From: Cellvibrionaceae bacterium
Lineage (GTDB): Bacteria; Pseudomonadota; Gammaproteobacteria; Pseudomonadales; Cellvibrionaceae
Assembly: GCA_025800435.1 (NCBI GenBank)
Contig: JAOXRV010000847.1
Location: 1 to 7,190, forward strand
Reading direction: 5' to 3'
Length of the DNA: 7,190 bases
Positions 5,706 through 7,190 of this stretch are shown one piece after another (within the stretch, counting starts at the first letter, position 1; every line of letters begins with the position of its first letter). Made by a program: the position numbers and the translations under genes. The notes beneath the pieces are model-generated. The model was not told where the DNA came from. It was given only the letters and a program-made list of their open reading frames with translations, and searched no databases.

Positions 5706-6842
5706 ATGACGGCGGTGAGCGTAATCGAAAACCCCAAGACCAATTTGTTGGGGCTATCCCAGCAAAAGCTTGAGCAGTTTTTCGAGGGCTTGGGCGAGAA
5801 GCGCTTTCGCGCCGTACAAGTGTTGAAGTGGATCCATCAAATGGGGGTCGACTCATTTGATGAGATGAGCAATATCAGCAAGGGCCTGCGCGCCAAGCTG
5901 AATCAGCTGGCGGTAATTGAAGCCCCCGAAGTATTGCAACAATTAGATTCTGCCGATGGTACCCGTAAATTTATTATTCGCGTGGCTGGCGGCAGTGCCA
6001 TCGAAACGGTTTTTATACCCGACGGCGAGCGGGGCACTTTATGTGTATCCTCCCAAGTGGGCTGCTCGCTCGACTGCAGCTTTTGCTCAACCGGCAAGCA
6101 GGGCTTTAACCGCGACCTGAGCGCCGCCGAAATTATTGGCCAGGTCTGGATCGCGGCCAAATCCTTCGGTCAATTTGGCCCCAATGGCCCACGCAAAATT
6201 ACCAATGTGGTGATGATGGGCATGGGCGAGCCACTGCTAAATTTTGATAATGTTGTCGATGCCATGAATTTAATGATGCACGACAACTGCTACGGCATTT
6301 CCAAACGCCGGGTTACCTTGAGCACCTCGGGTGTGGTGCCGGCGCTGGATAAACTGCGCGGTTTGACCGATGCCTGTCTGGCCATCTCGCTGCACGCGCC
6401 CAATGATGAGCTGCGCAACAAACTGGTGCCAATCAATAAAAAATACCCGATTGCCATGCTGCTGGAAAGTTCGGTGCGCTACATCGAAAGCCTGCCCGAC
6501 AACCACCGCAAGATCACCATCGAGTACACCTTGATCGATCAGCTTAACGACCGCACTGAGCACGCCCGCCAACTGGCCGAGCTGCTGCGTGATATTCCGG
6601 TAAAGATTAATCTGATTCCGTTTAACCCCTTTCCTCAATCGGATTATAAACGGGTCAGTAATAACGCTCTGTATCGATTCCGCGACATCCTCACCCAGGA
6701 GGGCTTCGTAACCACGGTACGCACTACTCGCGGCGACGATATCGACGCGGCCTGTGGGCAGTTGGCCGGTCAGGTCAACGATAAAACCCGGCGCCAGCAA
6801 CGCTACCAGGCCCAGGCAATTCGTTTAATTAATGAAGGATAG
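5706..6842 (+). CDS. rlmN: Dual-specificity 23S rRNA/tRNA methyltransferase RlmN
   Basis: Radical-SAM enzyme that methylates C2 of adenosine 2503 in 23S rRNA and adenosine 37 in some tRNAs, aiding translation fidelity. It is 378 residues, a normal length. The N-terminal accessory domain includes LGEKRFRAVQVLKWIHQ near 29-45. The [4Fe-4S]/SAM motif is Cys120, Cys124 and Cys127 in GCSLDCSFCSTGKQGF, and the SAM-binding GMGEP is at 172-176. The methyl-carrying cysteine near the C-terminus is Cys350 (DIDAACGQLAG), in the position of E. coli Cys355, which separates it from ordinary radical-SAM proteins. The Cfr resistance methyltransferase shares the mechanism, but the core context with ndk and pilF supports RlmN. 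The start at 5706 has only a weak AGG (5695-5697) upstream; the next Met (46) would remove the conserved N-terminus. Its cluster need links it to the isc genes. Confidence 0.98.
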   Translation: MTAVSVIENPKTNLLGLSQQKLEQFFEGLGEKRFRAVQVLKWIHQMGVDSFDEMSNISKGLRAKLNQLAVIEAPEVLQQLDSADGTRKFIIRVAGGSAIETVFIPDGERGTLCVSSQVGCSLDCSFCSTGKQGFNRDLSAAEIIGQVWIAAKSFGQFGPNGPRKITNVVMMGMGEPLLNFDNVVDAMNLMMHDNCYGISKRRVTLSTSGVVPALDKLRGLTDACLAISLHAPNDELRNKLVPINKKYPIAMLLESSVRYIESLPDNHRKITIEYTLIDQLNDRTEHARQLAELLRDIPVKINLIPFNPFPQSDYKRVSNNALYRFRDILTQEGFVTTVRTTRGDDIDAACGQLAGQVNDKTRRQQRYQAQAIRLINEG

Positions 6843-6850
6843 GCGAGCCC

Positions 6851-7190
6851 ATGACAATCAACAGCCCACTAAAAACAATATTAATCAGCTGGCTGTTTCT
6901 GGCGTTAAGCGCCTGTGTTACCACCTATGACCGGCCGATTAAAGAGCCCGATTTAGAGAAAGCCCTGGCCACCCATGTGCGCCTGGGTATGCAGTACCTC
7001 ACTCAAAACAACCTTCAATCTTCGCGTTTTCACTTTAATAAGGCGCTCAAGATCGACGCCGGTTCCGCTTCCGCCCACGCCGGCCTAGCCGAGCTGATGA
7101 AGCGTGAAGGGGACGAGGCCATGGCCGAGGATTTTTACCGAAAAGCCATCAGCTTAGACGGCAAGTTTTCGCGCGTGCGCAATAACTACG
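6851..7190 (+). CDS. pilF: PilF/PilW-type pilotin lipoprotein (3'-truncated by window end)
   Basis: The first 113 codons of a TPR lipoprotein. In Pseudomonas and Neisseria this family (PilF/PilW) is the outer-membrane pilotin needed for PilQ secretin assembly and type IV pilus formation. A hydrophobic signal peptide (about residues 7-21, ILISWLFLAL) ends in the lipobox LSAC with the lipidated Cys at 22. The next residue is Val, not Asp, which fits outer-membrane sorting. TPR-like repeats follow from about residue 42, including LGMQYLTQNNLQSSRFHFNK and, about 34 residues on, GLAELMKREGDEAMAEDFYR. The segment FSRVRNNY matches the ARNNYG region of the family. AAGGA (6835-6839) and AGGCG (6841-6845) lie before the ATG, 8 bases after rlmN. 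The family identity comes from these motifs plus the known rlmN-pilF order; the rest of the protein is unseen. Confidence 0.88.
   Translation, partial: MTINSPLKTILISWLFLALSACVTTYDRPIKEPDLEKALATHVRLGMQYLTQNNLQSSRFHFNKALKIDAGSASAHAGLAELMKREGDEAMAEDFYRKAISLDGKFSRVRNNY

Noticed and set aside
6270..6800. 176-codon open frame on the minus strand opposite rlmN
   Set aside because: It is wholly antisense to a clearly conserved gene, has no recognisable domain or supporting context, and is expected from codon bias.

Overview
The window is ordinary core chromosome of a gammaproteobacterium. Every gene lies on the plus strand. The order iscS-iscU-iscA-hscB-hscA-fdx-iscX-ndk-rlmN-pilF is the one known from Pseudomonas-like lineages, where pilF follows rlmN. 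The proteins resemble Escherichia coli and Pseudomonas homologues. The moderately GC-rich bases suggest a marine or cellulolytic Pseudomonadales/Cellvibrionales-type bacterium, but that placement is inference.

Positions 1-5027 hold the ISC housekeeping iron-sulfur assembly operon, entered about 22 codons inside iscS. IscS takes sulfur from cysteine, IscU builds the [2Fe-2S] cluster, and IscA is an A-type carrier. HscB and HscA are the J-protein and Hsp70 that release the cluster from IscU. Fdx supplies electrons and IscX is a small IscS-binding modulator. All catalytic and cluster-ligand residues checked are present. iscR, normally upstream of iscS, lies outside the window.

Positions 5028-5264 are the only long intergenic stretch (237 bases). 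It holds a good sigma70-like -10 box, a small GC hairpin and a strong two-part hairpin with a T-run that looks like an intrinsic terminator. Because the -10 box lies upstream of the terminator, this could be a short non-coding transcript of about 90 nt or an attenuated leader for ndk.

Positions 5265-7190 hold ndk (nucleoside diphosphate kinase), rlmN (radical-SAM rRNA/tRNA methyltransferase, itself an iron-sulfur enzyme) and the first 113 codons of a pilF/pilW-type pilotin lipoprotein, cut by the window end. The short gaps (15 and 8 bases) suggest co-transcription.

I saw no mobile element, CRISPR array, tRNA, rRNA or novel gene system. The points worth a second look are regulatory: a terminator-like hairpin inside the isc operon between iscA and hscB, a GNRA-loop hairpin over the iscU ribosome-binding region, a 15-bp tandem repeat between iscU and iscA, and the promoter-terminator unit before ndk.
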